From Apostichopus japonicus (Eukaryota; Echinodermata; Holothuroidea; Aspidochirotida; Stichopodidae), in contig NC_092576.1 of NCBI RefSeq assembly GCF_037975245.1, positions 43,407,611 to 43,471,610 of the forward strand: a stretch of 64,000 nucleotides of DNA, in the 5' to 3' direction. A model generated the notes under the pieces. It did no database searches. It saw only the letters and a list, made by a program, of their open reading frames with translations, and had not been told where the DNA came from. A program made the position numbers and the translations under genes. Of the stretch, positions 40,325 through 52,720 are shown piece after piece (the first letter of the stretch is position 1; each line of letters begins with the position of its first letter).

Positions 40325-41462
40325 GCATTGATTCATTTATTTGTTTAATCGCCAATTGTGTACAATGGGAAAGGAAGTCTCCTATACAGTCTTAAAAAGA
40401 CTTAACAAAGTATGAGACTCCCTGGAAGAAAACAAAATTTACAAATATAAATAGTACAGTATAATGGTAAGGATTAAATATACAGTAATAATAACCTAAT
40501 GATGCTGGGATGGATAGTAGGCCCTAATGGATACGTGAATAGATTATATAATACTAGTAAGAGTTAATAAATTCCTTTTTCAAATGTCTGGTTAATGTGG
40601 GTTTTGAAGGTATAGACTTCAACTTTGTTGATAGATCATTCCAAAGTTGTATTCCTCTATTAAGAAGACCGAATTTCCCTATGTTACTATGGTAAACATT
40701 GCAATGAGCGTTGTCGGTTTGTCGTGTGTGATGGTTATGTAACACTATGTTACTACATATAAAGTCATTAAAAGTGACTGGCAGTAATCCATTCCATGCT
40801 TTGTAAGGAAGGTTAGAAACCTTGACTGTTATATTATCACCAAGTTTTAATAAATTTAGGGACTTAAATATTCCACTAGTATGTTTAAGTCGTGGGGCAT
40901 TAGCAATATGACTTATAGCCCTCGTTTGGAGAATATTTAGGCGGTCAAGGTTAACATTGTATGTACCACACCAAATAGTTGTACTGTAGGATAGGTGATG
41001 CAGAACTAATGTTTGGTAAAGCATTCTAAGGACATACTGTGGGAGGGGAAATTTCAGCTTAGATAATATACCAGTATTTTTAGCTACAACATACATACTA
41101 ACGAAATATGGTTATTTCCAAGAAAGTTAGCTATTAATATTAACATCGAGAAACTAAGTATCAGTTACACATTTAATTATTTTACCGTCCATCGTAATAT
41201 CATTATCCCAACGAATTGCTCTTCTACTTCTAAAAACAAAATACTTAGTCTTATCAATATTAATACTTAATTTGATTGCTGCAAATCAATCACAGAACTT
41301 ATCTAGTTCACAAGAAAACAGTACTCTCAGAGTGAATATACGTTCTTCGAGTGAAAGAAAAGGTTGGTGTAATCGGCAAATTAGACTGTATGAGCGATGT
41401 TGGAGACATGGCACATATCATTAACGTATATAATAAATAACAAAGGACCTAAAATATATGAT
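40325..41462 (-). mobile_element. 5'-truncated L2/CR1-like LINE (dead)
   Basis: The minus strand reads I-L-G-P-L-L-F-I-I-Y-V-N-D-M, then F-A-D-Y-T-N-L-F (normally FADD), then N-I-D-K-T-K-Y-F-V-F-R, and a 180-codon open C-terminal part (40554-41096) with L-V-L-H-H-L-S-Y, I-L-Q-T-R-A-I, G-L-L-P and L-W-N-D-L. This is the usual order in jockey/CR1/L2-group LINEs. Stop codons interrupt the RT and linker region (before F-A-D-Y and after C-V-T-D-T). The 3' end carries an AATAAATGAATC tail. The upstream half of the element is missing. Confidence 0.8.
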
Positions 41463-42186
41463 TAAGTAGTCACGTGTTTCTTTGTTATGCTAGGAATTCT
41501 TTTTAGTTCGTTTTCAAGCAGAGAGTTATTGTGTTTATGAAGTTCATTTCCTTTATAGGAGATAAATGGCCCGTATGTACCTCCGTTGTAATATATGGCA
41601 GGACTACGCTAGTATGCCTCTTACAACTTATACAGTTACAAAACAAACGTTTCTTTCTTTCTTTCTTTCCTGTTCGTATGTTTGCATATCAGTCTTTCTG
41701 TTTGTTGTTGGGTTTTTTTCTATGTGTGTGTGTGTTAGAGCGTTTGTTTTTCTTTCTGACCGAGGACTTGAACAAAAGAATTCCAGGTCCTCGGTTGTGA
41801 TTTCTAAAGAATAACCACGTCCTCGGAAGAATTTCTATTGTATGTTGTATTGTTAAGGTTAGGGTACGTGGATTTGAACAATGGAAAATACAATGGGGTC
41901 CTCGGTTGGAATGTAAAACCAACATGTGTGTTTGTGTGTGTGTGTTTGGTCTCATCGGGTTGGATATATTTATCCTGAATTAGAATATGAAATCACTTCT
42001 CGGTGAAGAGGAATTTTAATTTCTCACGATGCTACGAACTGTGGGGATAAATCTACAGATATGTTTTGTTTTTGGTTTCAAGTGGAAGGAATTTCAATTT
42101 CAACTACAATAAAACCAGAACTACTTGTTTATGTTTGTTGGTTTTGTTTTTACTATTTATGTTATCTTATTCGAAACAAACAGATG
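41463..42186. other. Intergenic DNA with TTTC and GT-rich simple repeats
   Basis: Short TTTC runs near 41652 and TG runs near 41725 and 41933. No gene is visible. Confidence 0.5.
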
Positions 42187-43257
42187 CTAAAAAGCACCAA
42201 AGCTTTGATATGTTTCGACAATTTCTAATTCGTAGCAAAAGTCAATCAGAGAAATCCAAGTCATCTTTTCATCGCAAGGACTGATGTCAACTTTTTCGTA
42301 AGAGCTGAGAATCGCCAATACGCATGAGCATGTGATGAGACAAGGGCCGGATATAGACAACCAAGAAGAGTTTATATTCATGGTGATTTATTCCAATAAA
42401 TAGGTGACCAGAACTTCGGTTGTTAAAATGATAGATAATGAGAATGTTGGTTCGGTATCTAGGGCGTACATCGTCGTCATCAATGCAGCTGCTCTTATTA
42501 TACTAGCAGACAGCACTATGAAAAGATTGAACCCAGCAGACGGGGAAATGAAAACAGTTTGTTTGGTTAAAATTGAAATAGCCCCACCGATTAGAAAATG
42601 TATCGCTTGAGTATCGTATGAGTACCAGTAGATAATGGGTTTTACCATTATTTAAGCATTTTTAGCTTAATGTGTAGAGACCAAAATTCCACTACCAAAG
42701 GCGATATAGAAACCGGTTCTATTTCCTTCAGTCGTCCAATGAGAAAGGATGAATGAAGGTTGCAATGTTAAGATGACACCTAAAATAGCACTTAAACATC
42801 ACTAAAATTACCATCGGTTTGAATCTAAAATTTAAATAGGTGAAAGTTAGTAGGCTGAATGTCATTACTTCACTGCTGTAAAGCATAGCGCAAACATTAC
42901 CTGGTGACCATTTTAAAATGGCCAGGTTCTCAAAATACAAAGAAACAAACATTAGAACTCCAGCGACGGTTGGCATGACAACGAATGTTCTGTGGACCAA
43001 TCGGAAGGATTCTTTCCGAGTCATGAAGAAATAATTTAATAAAGAGAAACTAAAAAAGCAAAATCCCGTCAAACAGGTTAATTGCAGTGGCGGGATTACT
43101 CCTGTTGACTGTTTGGCAAGAATATTAACAATTGCGTTCAATAACATAGCAATAATTGCTAGCACTTTTCCACTCTCGAAATCGGTCCCATCTCCAACAC
43201 ATAGGTGGTGCTGGAAAACGCTTCGTTGAAGATTCGAGCTTCCTGTATTCGAGTCTT
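42187..43257 (-). pseudogene. Broken SLC35/EamA-type (drug/metabolite transporter) gene copy
   Basis: Minus-strand fragments in order look like a ten-helix EamA transporter: L-A-I-I-A-M-L-L-N-A-I with I-P-P-L-Q-L, later V-V-M-P-T-V-A-G-V-L-M-F and Y-S-S-E-V-M-T-F; then after a frameshift near 42790, G-V-I-L-T-L-Q-P-S-F-I; then G-G-A-I-S-I-L-T-K and I-L-T-T-E-V-L-V-T-Y-L-L-E; then L-S-I-S-G-P-C-L-I-T-C-S. In-frame stops lie after G-I-L-V-S-T-H, again shortly after, and after T-Y-L-L-E. The frameshift point resembles a 36-nt intron, too short to be real. The G1/G2-like SLC35G group is my guess for the parent. There is no start codon in the first block, so the copy may lack its first exon or be a partial copy. 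Confidence 0.7.
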
Positions 43258-43344
43258 GCTTTCATCGGTCTAGATTAACAAAGGAAAAGATGCGTGAATA
43301 TCATTTTCTTGGCCAGTTGTCATAAGTAGAGATTAAAGATCCAA

Positions 43345-43990
43345 ATTAATATACCGCTCCTCTGATTGGTGGAAAATGAACATATGATGGGGATACATGT
43401 ATACTTTTCATTTACCGACGACGATGTTTCATTGTACGTCAAGCAATGAATTAGAATAAAAGTAAAGTATATCATCTGTGAAGTTATCGTTTACTTGATT
43501 TAAACCTTTTTTTTCTGTGTTTTCAATTCAATTCCAGTTCGATACCGCCAAACTTTAACATTTTGCGTTACTGGACCGGAGTTAAAGTTACAAAGCTCTC
43601 TGATAGACCCTTTCAGAATTGTTCTCTATACGTGTGTACGAAAGTGCATAACTAAGCCGGGATACATCACTTCGAAACAGGTGATGAGAGTAATGGACGA
43701 TTCATGTAACACGGCTAGGTGGGGAATCAAATGTGCCGTGACAAGGTATGTGTAACGGGAACTTAATATGTATGTGTGACGGGAACTTGATATGTCTCGT
43801 CAAAAGCCATATTGGACAGAAAAAAGAACCCGTGTACTTGTCTTTAAGTTAAGTCTAAAATGAAAAATGTAGAGCAGCACTCAACAACAATCCAGATACT
43901 AGCATCAATTAGAGGTTGTTAAGGGAACATTCACACATGAAACAAGATACCCCCCCCCCTCCTCAAGTTCTGTGACACTACTAGGTCGAC
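43345..43990 (+). repeat. Dispersed repeat, copy 2 (partner at 27160-27720)
   Basis: See the partner. This copy contains a small tandem duplication (GTGTAACGGGAACTTAATATGT / GTGACGGGAACTTGATATGT words near 43750-43795) that the partner lacks. Confidence 0.65.
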
Positions 43991-44237
43991 CTCGTCCTGT
44001 TTCTATTTCGTGCCGTATGTGTGGATTACTTCTTCCTTTACTTAATTCTATGTGTATTTTGTTCCCTGTCCTTTCATTGTCACTAAATAATATAACAATA
44101 TTCGAATTGCTTAAAACAAATAAAGTAGTACTCATTGCCTACGGACTGAAATTATAACACAACAATTCATGTTCATACAACTTTTGTTACAAACACGATC
44201 ATTATGAACAATTACATGCAAATACGATTCGATCTTA

Positions 44238-45392
44238 AATGAAAATGTTGATGAATTGGAAATAGATAAATCTAAACAGTACCGTATAATACCGTGCATT
44301 GATTAACTCTGTATAAATGTTAACGTAATATGATTCAAGACCTATCCAGATACACAACATGTAACGTTTTGAATAAACATATAACTGTCTCCAGGGTGTG
44401 GTTAAAAGTTAACTAAACACATGCATGGATGAGTGCGTGGTTTAGCAGTTATCGCCGTTTTAGAGCACAGGTGCAAGGGATACGTTGCGTCCTGTGGGTA
44501 AATTATCTGCCGTCCGGGAGGTTTTGTTTTTTAATAAGGGGCCAGTGGAACTACTGAACAATATCGCAGCATTTTGTATCCAACTTTAACAATTAACAAT
44601 GAATTTACTGAAAGGCCTAACGCAGAAACATGAGCAATTGATATCCCACATTAAAGGATGATATTGACTGTAGATGCCCTGACACATGTTAGAAATTGGG
44701 GATAGGAAAAGGGTAAGGGAGGGGGATGGGGCTGAGTTAGAACATAATGCTGATAAAAGTGCTGCCTATGGCGGATCCTCTCCGCCATGAAAAACATTTG
44801 CCCTGCAAATGATTGAAGCTTACTCCCCCAACTTCACACGGTTAATCCATACTACACGCCCCCCCCCCCCGCCACCCCATCTCCGCTTAATTGTTGGGCA
44901 ATCTGCTGTAAATTCTAACTATCCTAACTATCTTTACCTGAAGTCAGCTTGCATAGTTTGATCGAACCGTATGTAACATAACTGATGTAGTTCCAATTAA
45001 TTTGATTTCTATGAAACAAGACGTTCGTATGGGGTCAACTCTAGGGGACTCTGTACAGTAACCAGAATTATAGACAGTGAGACAATTACTCTCCTTAAAC
45101 AGTGAATATTCAAGCTCAGTATTGGTGATACGTGTATGATCCGCCCGCTGGCAGGTGTGTTCGAATATTCCCTCAACGGACGTATTGCTATAGCATCTGT
45201 GTATCTCCGCTCGCCCTCATAGCGGGAGCTGACTGTACCTTTGACCTCGATAAACAACCATGGAAAAATACGTTGTGTTTCCAAGAAGTCTGGAGTCAAT
45301 TGAAGTGTAATGTTGCCTCAAAACTGTGGGGAAATTATGAAGTGCCGTTATTTTAAAAATTTACTGACTTCGAAGCAGCTGTAGTCTCCAAG
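44238..45392 (+). promoter_or_regulatory. Upstream region of HYR gene A, conserved in copy B
   Basis: Blocks such as TTATCTGCCGTCCGGGAGGTT, TCCGCTCGCCCT, AGCGGGAG and TGACTGTACCTTTGACCTCGA are retained at matching positions upstream of both paralogues. That is expected from duplication and says only that the promoter was probably copied with the gene. I cannot assign a TATA box or start site. Confidence 0.35.
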
Positions 45393-48300
45393 ATGAAGTT
45401 ACACGGTCTCTTAATCACCGTTTGTATTTTGGTTTGTGTGTCTCCGACTGGTAAGTGACATAATGTTTTGTTTTACTCTTTCGAAAGTTTAATCTGAATG
45501 TCATTTTATTAAAGAAAGGTTCATGTATACAATTTTCTTTCCATGTCGTTTTATGCCAAACTAGCAATTTTACGAGACATTTTAGTTCAGTTCAATGAAT
45601 TTACCCATTGTCGTTATCGCTATTGCAGTACATCTATTTTGTATTAACTTTGAATTTAACACCTTAAATAACTGCACACACATAATACACAACAGCTGCA
45701 CACACATAATAACGTAGGTTCTTATCAGTTTGATTTAACATAATCATGAATGATAATTCTTCTTGAAGGTACCATGTGAGTACTCCTGTGTACTTCTATA
45801 GATAGTGGCTGTTTCAATGTAGCTTGTTCTTCTCTGCCTAATACTTCACCCTGCCATAAGTGGCTGGAACAGTTTTTGTGAGTCTTGCACAGTTAAGTCT
45901 TTACAATACCAAGTATAGTCTTTTACTAGGCTTGTTTTATTTGCTTTTTGTTTTTTTTTCAGATGGTTGGCGTAGACGAAGAAGACGTAGATCTCCTGCG
46001 CCGGCACCACCGGCAGGTGAGTGAAACTTAACTGCTTGGATCGAAATTATCGTCACCATATTGACGATATGAGAATAAACTCAGGCCTGTAAGCAGAACT
46101 GAGTTGTGACTTGAATTACTAAGAATTTAAAAAGGGGCACAATATGCATGTCCTCTGACCTGCAAAGTAAAGCACCATGTTGCATCTATACTAGCACCCA
46201 ATGATTTACCAAGCCTTTTCAGACGGGAATGGGGGTTTTCCATCCACCTTTACTCCTCCTCTGGTCTGCATGACGTCTTAGACAACTTCCGTTCCTCCAT
46301 CAGTGCATGGTTGATAACCCCCCACCCCCCCGCCCCCCCGTCGCAAGGAAATAGAAAAAAGTATCTGTTTTGGTCTAACTCCTGTCAATTTAATGTCGAA
46401 CTTTATTTCCTATTGGCTATATCCACCTGCACCCAGTTCACGTGTTAAATTTACATTTAGTCACCTGTGCTGGTAATTACGCGCGGCTGTCATAACGAAG
46501 TATAACCTCTCCACCTTCCAGTTCATTTCTGGTCTAGTGCGACCTAACTCATTTAATTCAATTTCATTGAATCATCGCAGGATTAACGCAACCGTCTTAT
46601 ATTAACTTTAACTATGTTAAGGTGCTTAAAAACAACATTTATTTCTGTACAGATACCACACCTCCTACATTTACTAACTGTCGATCACACTGGACTGTTC
46701 CCATAACAACCACATCAACAGTGGTCACTTGGACTGAGCCAACCGCCACGGATGATCGTCCAATAAGAATGCAGTGAGTGAAGAAAACACTTTTATACCT
46801 GTATATTTATTTCTTTAATACTAAATATCCACAATGAAAGTGTATATCATACAGTCTGGCATTTTCTTAATACTCTGTATTTTGTCCATCGCAAGTTGCC
46901 CTGAATTCAAGGATTTGCTTGTGGCACATCTAACTGGCGAACTACTGTAACTTGATCGATGGCACATGTAAAATGCGATAAGTGATGCAATCAAATCAAC
47001 TTGCTGACATATGTTAAGTGAGTAAGTGAGTCATATTGTTTGTTATGTCTCAAACAGGAAATTGCAAAATTGCCATAAAAGATACAAATTAAAATATAAA
47101 CAGACGGAAAGACCAGAAACAAATAACTATTATCAAATTAAAAACGATAATATCAAACAACTAAAATCATTAATTAGAAATAGGCCAAACTAGAATTAAA
47201 TATGGTAAAATACTAATTATGAAAACTAAAAGCGGCACCCAACGTTTAACGTGAAATATCCATTTGTTTACTTCATCAATTCATTGATAATTTGGTTTGA
47301 GTATGCTAATTTCATAAATTCAATGAAACCATGGTTTGAGTCTGTTTACTTCAACAATTCAATTAAACCATGGTTTGAGTCTGTTACTTCATCAATTCAA
47401 TGAAACCATGGTTTGAGTCTGTTTACTTCAACAATTCAATTAAACCATGGCTTGAGTCTGTTTACTTCAAAAATTAAAAAACAATGGTTTGAGTCTGTTT
47501 ACTTCATCAATTCAATGAAACCATGGTTTGAGTCTGTTTATTTCATCAATTCAATGAAACAATGGTTTGAGACTGTTTACTTCATCAATTCAATGAAACC
47601 ATGGTTTGAGTCCGTTTACGTCAACAATTAAATGAAACCATGGTTTGGAAAGTCTAGCCATGTCTATCGTTGCGCCCTTTTTGTTAGACGTTATACGTTG
47701 CCATATATCTTAGCTCAAACTTGCTCATTTATATCTAACTAGACACAGGACTTTTTAAATCGTTATGCATAATTAAACTCTTTAAACATGTCATGTCATC
47801 TATCTGTTTATAACATACTATAAAGTGAACACATAGTTTCAGAACTTCCTTTTTTCTAGAAAATCTTGTCGCCTTCCCCTAGAGGCATTGCATCAACCCC
47901 CCCCCCCCATTTTCCCTATAATAGTAAAGTTCTAAATAGGCCCCAGGGAGGAGAAGTGAGATGATCAGGGTGGATGGTAGCTAGGATTTCCACTTTCATC
48001 TTTGTGTTGTGTCACTGAGGAAAATTGTGTATGTTCTGTTTTAGAGGCGGAAGCGGTTATTGCCACGGTCCACCTCCAGTCTGCATGATGCCAATCTTTG
48101 ATATTTCACCAACGTAAGTAAACATTCACGATGCATACAAAGGAGTCTATGAAGTGTTGTGGAGAGGTAGGAGATAGACAGTTGAGGCACACTGTTTATA
48201 TCCTACCTATCCTCTTCCCATATTGGTTTCTTTCTTTCTTCTCTCCATCTCTTGTCTAATAATCCCCACACATCAATCTCTTTGTGTTCACCATGCTCAT

Positions 48301-51139
48301 TAACCTTTCTGTATTATGTGCGTGTTTTTGTCCCTTCTGTAATTCTTACTTGTCATTTAGCCTTTGAAGAAGCTCCTGCTAGGGTCGAAACGTCAGGCCA
48401 ACTTACTTTTACGCATAAAAAAGAGATAATGATAACATTGGATCTGTGTGATATTAACCTAATAGTCTACAAACATATAACATGAACATTAAGAACATCC
48501 GAATCTATATGTTCTACTTGATTATTTAAAATGCATCTTTTTTTTCGTTCCGACACTCTACAGCCGGTCCGGACCGGCTCCTGGTTCAACTTTTACCGAA
48601 GGTCGCCATGCAGTTACATACACAGCTCAAGATCTCGCCGGGAATATAGCAACATGCAGAATTGAATTCACTGTTGAAAGTAAGCTTGATAGCCAGAGTA
48701 TATGCATTTCCTTATTATTTTAAATGTAGGTATATAGGGGTTTGAAATCACCAATATTAACCAACCCCAAACACGTGTGCAACGTACATGAGAGGACATA
48801 CAGGGACTTGTACAGAGTATAGAGTTTACAGTGTCACAAATCACTGCATGATTGTGTTTCCAGCAAACTCTGTATATCCTACGTTACATAATTTTTGATA
48901 TGTGTAGAAAATATCACAAAGGCTTCCGCCGATAAATACAGCACGTAATCTGTATATGTTTCTAACCACTGAGGCGTACGTGTTTATTCCTCGCAGTGAA
49001 TCAGGAATTATATTACTTAACTGAGTAAATCCCACCATTTTTCTTTCAACAGTTATCCGGTGTCCACCGATACCACCGGTGAGTAATGGAGTACATGTAT
49101 GTACATACGGTGTCATTGGTGGGTCACAATGTGTCTTCTCCTGTCACCATGGATACACATTATCAGGGAGCGCAACGACTCATTGTAACGCAGACACGAG
49201 ACGATGGTCCTCTCCAATACCTACATGTCAAGGTAATTATCAGAAAGCATTACTACACCATAACTATATAGTGCTGTTTATTGTATTATCACTAACGCAA
49301 TATACATAAAGTAAACTGTGTGCTATCATTTTCAAAGATAAGTATTTCACACTGGTTACTTTTTCATCCTGAAATAATAAATATAATAAAAATATTTGGT
49401 AATCCTCTCAATTTATTGTGTTGTTTTAGCTCGTCATTTTACTTATTTGATTTTTCGACCTTGATTTCCTTACAATCGTTTTATGATATTTATTCATTAC
49501 TCACTTGAATAAACATATTTAAATTAAATGCTAGCCAATGAACGTTCAGAAGTCTGTCGTGCCTTATTTTACTCAAACTATTTACAAGTGACGGAATAAC
49601 CTCAGACGTCCTTCTATGCAAAACGTTTTAAAAAGGTTTATCAGAAAGTGATCGGACAGTGCCGGGCTAGCAGAGGAAGGGTTAGGATTAGGGTTAGGGG
49701 TACAGTAGAGGATGTGCTACCAGAGAGGGAAGTACAGGCAGAGGAGAAGGGGTGGCGTAACAACAGGGGGCGAGGTGGGGTGATTGATAGCGAATGATGG
49801 AGGGGACACGTAGCCGAGAAAGAATGGGAACGGGAAATAATTACTTGATATTTCGTTTCAATGTACAGCTTTAAGATGTCGATCGAGATCCTTGGTTTAA
49901 AAAACAAAACAAGAGTTGGAGAATTGGGAGAGATTAATTTTGTTCATGTGGTGATAATCCTGTAACCTACACTACACTGATAGCGTTATAATGTTTTAAA
50001 CTAATGAAGGTATTACCGTTTTTCCTTTGTCTGATGACATCATTAGTTAAGACATGCAGTCCTCCACTAGTGGCTCCATCACACGGTTCTGTGTCCTGTT
50101 CTGACAGTAACCGGTTTATGAGTCTGTGTACTTTCTACTGTGACGAAGGATTTGAGATTCCTAGCGGACAATCGTCAGCGTTATTCTGTAACGGTCATGT
50201 CTGGAGTGCCAATCCTCCAATTTGTCAAGGTCAGTTACATCGTTCTGTATAAAGAGCATGTGAAATAATTTCGCCAGGGAATGAGCACTCTGAAGTTGAT
50301 TTAAACAGTCAATAATAGAGTATAGATTTTACCGCACAGATTGAAACATTGTGTCGAATGAATCGATTCAGAGTTAAATCAATTCTTACTTGGCTTAATA
50401 TCGAATGGATCTTTATGCCGGAAGCCAAACGAATAATGCATGTTACACAAAATGATTTTCTACAACCAGTCATATTATGAATATAGACATGTATACACAT
50501 ACAATGTAGTACCTGCTTTGAATTATAGCAGCACGAATTCACGACCGTTGTTATTTTGTTCACCGTAAAACCTGTCATCTTTATTTAATTCTACAGGTTA
50601 TCCTATATTATATATTCCAAAATTTGGTAAAGAGCTAATATTTGTGTAGGCTGTAAGTAATTATCATATGCTAATGTGGTACTGCTGTATATAGTCTATA
50701 AAACAATCATTTATGTACTGAGAGAACTGTAAAGATATAGTATTATGTTTCAAAATGAAACACGTTAACTGATTATTAAACGCAGACGGTTTGCATGAAT
50801 AAAGTCGTGGACACGGATGTACAATAAACTCCTGTTCTTCCCATTCTGTTTCTCCATTCGCATACAGACGTGAAGCCACCAGAGTTCACAGCTTGTCCAA
50901 CATCATTTGATGTCAACATCCAATCTGCCACATCAGATAGCGCTCTCGTCTCTTACAACTCGCCTCGGGCGGTTGACAACAGTGGTCACGTGACAATACG
51001 ACTCGTCGAAGGTAAAGCATCCGGCAGTCGATTTGATTCTGGTGCGAACACAGTCAAATACCGAGCAGAAGATGGCGCTGGAAATATAATCGAATGTAAT
51101 TTTACAATCAACGTGATAATCATCATTGTGACCGGATGA
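45393..51139 (+). CDS. Secreted HYR-CCP-CCP-HYR protein (copy A), eight exons, 350 aa
   Basis: Exons are 45393-45450, 45963-46016, 46653-46773, 48045-48113, 48564-48679, 49053-49232, 50047-50229 and 50868-51139 (stop TGA). All introns are GT-AG and the phases agree. Residues 1-19 are a signal peptide (hydrophobic L-L-I-T-V-C-I-L-V-C-V). Exon 2 encodes W followed by seven Arg, a furin-like site. Exons 3-5 encode a HYR domain (about 38-139): D-T-T-P-P-T-F-T-N-C, T-V-V-T-W-T-E-P-T-A-T-D, then G-S-T-F-T-E-G and Y-T-A-Q-D-L-A-G-N. Exons 6 and 7 are each one sushi/CCP module with four Cys and a late Trp. Exon 8 is a second HYR module that runs into a stop in place of a donor site. HYR/CCP proteins serve in adhesion, matrix and complement-like recognition; a secreted binding role is inferred. 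The second HYR has no matched donor, so the present C-terminus may be a truncation of a longer SVEP1-like ancestor. Confidence 0.8.
47270..47650. repeat. Minisatellite in intron 3 of HYR gene A, 39-bp unit
   Basis: About nine units of a 39-bp motif containing CAATGAAACCATGGTTTGAG and CTGTTTACTTCA. Each unit contains the palindrome AACCATGGTT or a close variant. Copy B has only about three units at 58660-58775. The 13-residue protein repeat on the + strand is a by-product. Confidence 0.9.
48165..48208. repeat. Intron-4 hairpin in gene A
   Basis: Arms 48165-48182 and 48191-48208 pair over 18 positions with two mismatches around the loop TGAGGCAC. The equivalent hairpin in copy B is perfect. 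Confidence 0.75.
48361..48397 (+). other. Penelope/hammerhead-like motif in intron 4 of gene A
   Basis: CCTTTGAAGAAGCTCC followed by GGGTCGAAACGTCAGG resembles the conserved (C)TGAtGAag...cGAAACgtc core of hammerhead-ribozyme-type motifs found near the ends of Penelope-like and related retroelements. The first core C is T here, so activity is unlikely. The identification of the family is from memory of the motif only. Confidence 0.35.
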
Positions 51140-51925
51140 CATATATATTTGTTTTCGTATAATAATCGTTATTTTTGTTTCCTTAGTTGTTAAATACATT
51201 ACGCAACTTCAAGGTAAAGTTACACAACTCAGTATCATGTTACTTTACTCACAATAAAATTCAAATGCCGTGTTGCATTACTGTATAAGAGTAAAATGTT
51301 TTCATTATTTAATTGCAATTAGTATGAAACAATTTCGATTCAAACCAGAATAACTTGCAAAAAGTATAAAGGGGGTACTTAACTGGTTCATGAATATTCA
51401 CTGCGTATACAGCCCAATTGTTTAAGTGAACGTCGCTTGCATTCGACTTTGTAAAGCTAAAGCAAATGAGGAAATTACACCAACTTAAACGAAATGTCGA
51501 GTTACTGCGTTGTACAACACTTGGTAACACGACGAAGTATTGTTCATGTGTTTTCAAGATACGTGTGACACACAACTCGATAATTTGAGACGTTTCCTTT
51601 GTACTGTTAGGTAAACTCGGTAAAAATAGAAACATTGTAACATGGTATTTATACAACTCGCATGTCCCCTGAGTAGCATCGTAGCAACCTGTTTTTGTCT
51701 TGACGGAAATTCCTTCTCGCAGCTGTCCCAGCATGAATCAAGAAAACAACGGGAGGGAGGGCATGGGGTGACGTTAAACTCATTTTGACAGCTGTTTTTA
51801 ACCTTGTACAGAACATTGCAGGTCTACACTTTTGCGATTGACAACTTTCTCACCGATCGAAGAAACAGGGGTCATCCTTGGTATGTAACCTCTCTCGAGT
51901 TTCTTTGCCAGACGTTTTATTTTTC
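51140..51925. other. Region downstream of HYR gene A
   Basis: There is a 141-codon open frame on the minus strand (51309-51734) with no recognised motif, probably chance. I see nothing else before the decayed exon at 51929. Confidence 0.35.
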
Positions 51926-51928
51926 CTA

Positions 51929-52060
51929 GAATGCATCTCAGCCGGCTACTACAGGGGATATCCCTTGTCACATCTGCCTTGGGAAATAATTGCCAAGGAG
52001 CAGTTCGCCAAACTGAAAAAAAAAGTTTACCTAATAAGAAAGGTCATGTCATATGTCAGT
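51929..52060 (+). pseudogene. Decayed Cys-rich (GCC2/ephrin-receptor-like) exon relic
   Basis: After an acceptor-like TTTATTTTTCCTAG, phase-1 reading gives E-C-I-S-A-G-Y-Y; one frame over, the next bases give P-C-H-I-C-L-G-K, a stop, then L-P-R-S-S-S-P-N. Together they follow the C..G.Y.....C..C..G.Y.P.S.S pattern of GCC2/GCC3 modules, which follow HYR and CCP domains in SVEP1-like proteins. The frameshift and stops mean it is dead. This reading is inference; chance resemblance is possible. Confidence 0.35.
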
Positions 52061-52720
52061 ATGCATATAAGTGTGCAATAAATTTCGTTCACACTGCACA
52101 GCACGCGTCTAACGTGATCTGTGTGTCGTCACCCAGCTAAAATAAATTTCGTAGCGGTAAAGTGACAGGAATGGTGTTGATTAGTCAGCTTTCAAGCTGT
52201 ACCGAATTGAACTTATGTATCGTCATTTTGACAATATTATGTGTAATCGCGTGTAGCGACTCAATGAGTTCAACAGTTCCTCGGCGAAATTAAATATCAC
52301 AGAAATTACTACATAAGAGAGGCTGCACCCTATACTCATAGCTGGTACAGACTACAGTAACTATTGTTCGTGTCCTGTGAAACACGTTACAGTGTTAAGA
52401 ACACAAAGTAGTGATTACTGATGCACGGTCGATGGACATGAACAACAGTTGCTGTACTAAACATTTAGAGCGAGTTCATTCATACGCAAATCTAATATTA
52501 GGTCGTATCAAGTCGTTGTATGTAATGCAGGTCTATCGATATACCTGTATATGACCTTTCTTTGCTCTCGGCATAACTAACTGGCGTAATTGAAAGGAAG
52601 ATGTGAACTGGAATCAAGCGGTACCGTAACTCATTTACTTCATCTCGTAGACAGTCTTATCTTCATAGACTCATTGTCCAGTCGTATATGGCGGGCCATC
52701 AGTCTCAAATCGTGGGGAAC

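Larger units (their letters stand above)
44238..48745 (+). repeat. Tandem segmental duplication, unit A
   Basis: This unit is homologous to 54793-59875 throughout, including more than 1 kb upstream of the start codon, exons 1-5, and introns. Homology starts at AATGAAAATGTTG and ends shortly after exon 5 (TAGGTATATA). Unit A has a longer minisatellite in intron 3. Confidence 0.9.

Noticed and set aside
42066-42284. 72-codon + strand ORF with a hydrophobic segment
   Set aside because: It is antisense to the end of the transporter pseudogene, whose helices explain the composition.
47413-47631. 13-residue-repeat protein ORF
   Set aside because: By-product of the 39-bp intronic minisatellite; copy B does not keep it.
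48252-48485. Frame conserved between the two HYR copies (also 59373-59573)
   Set aside because: The similarity follows from the DNA duplication of an intron containing an element relic; there is no independent sign of coding.
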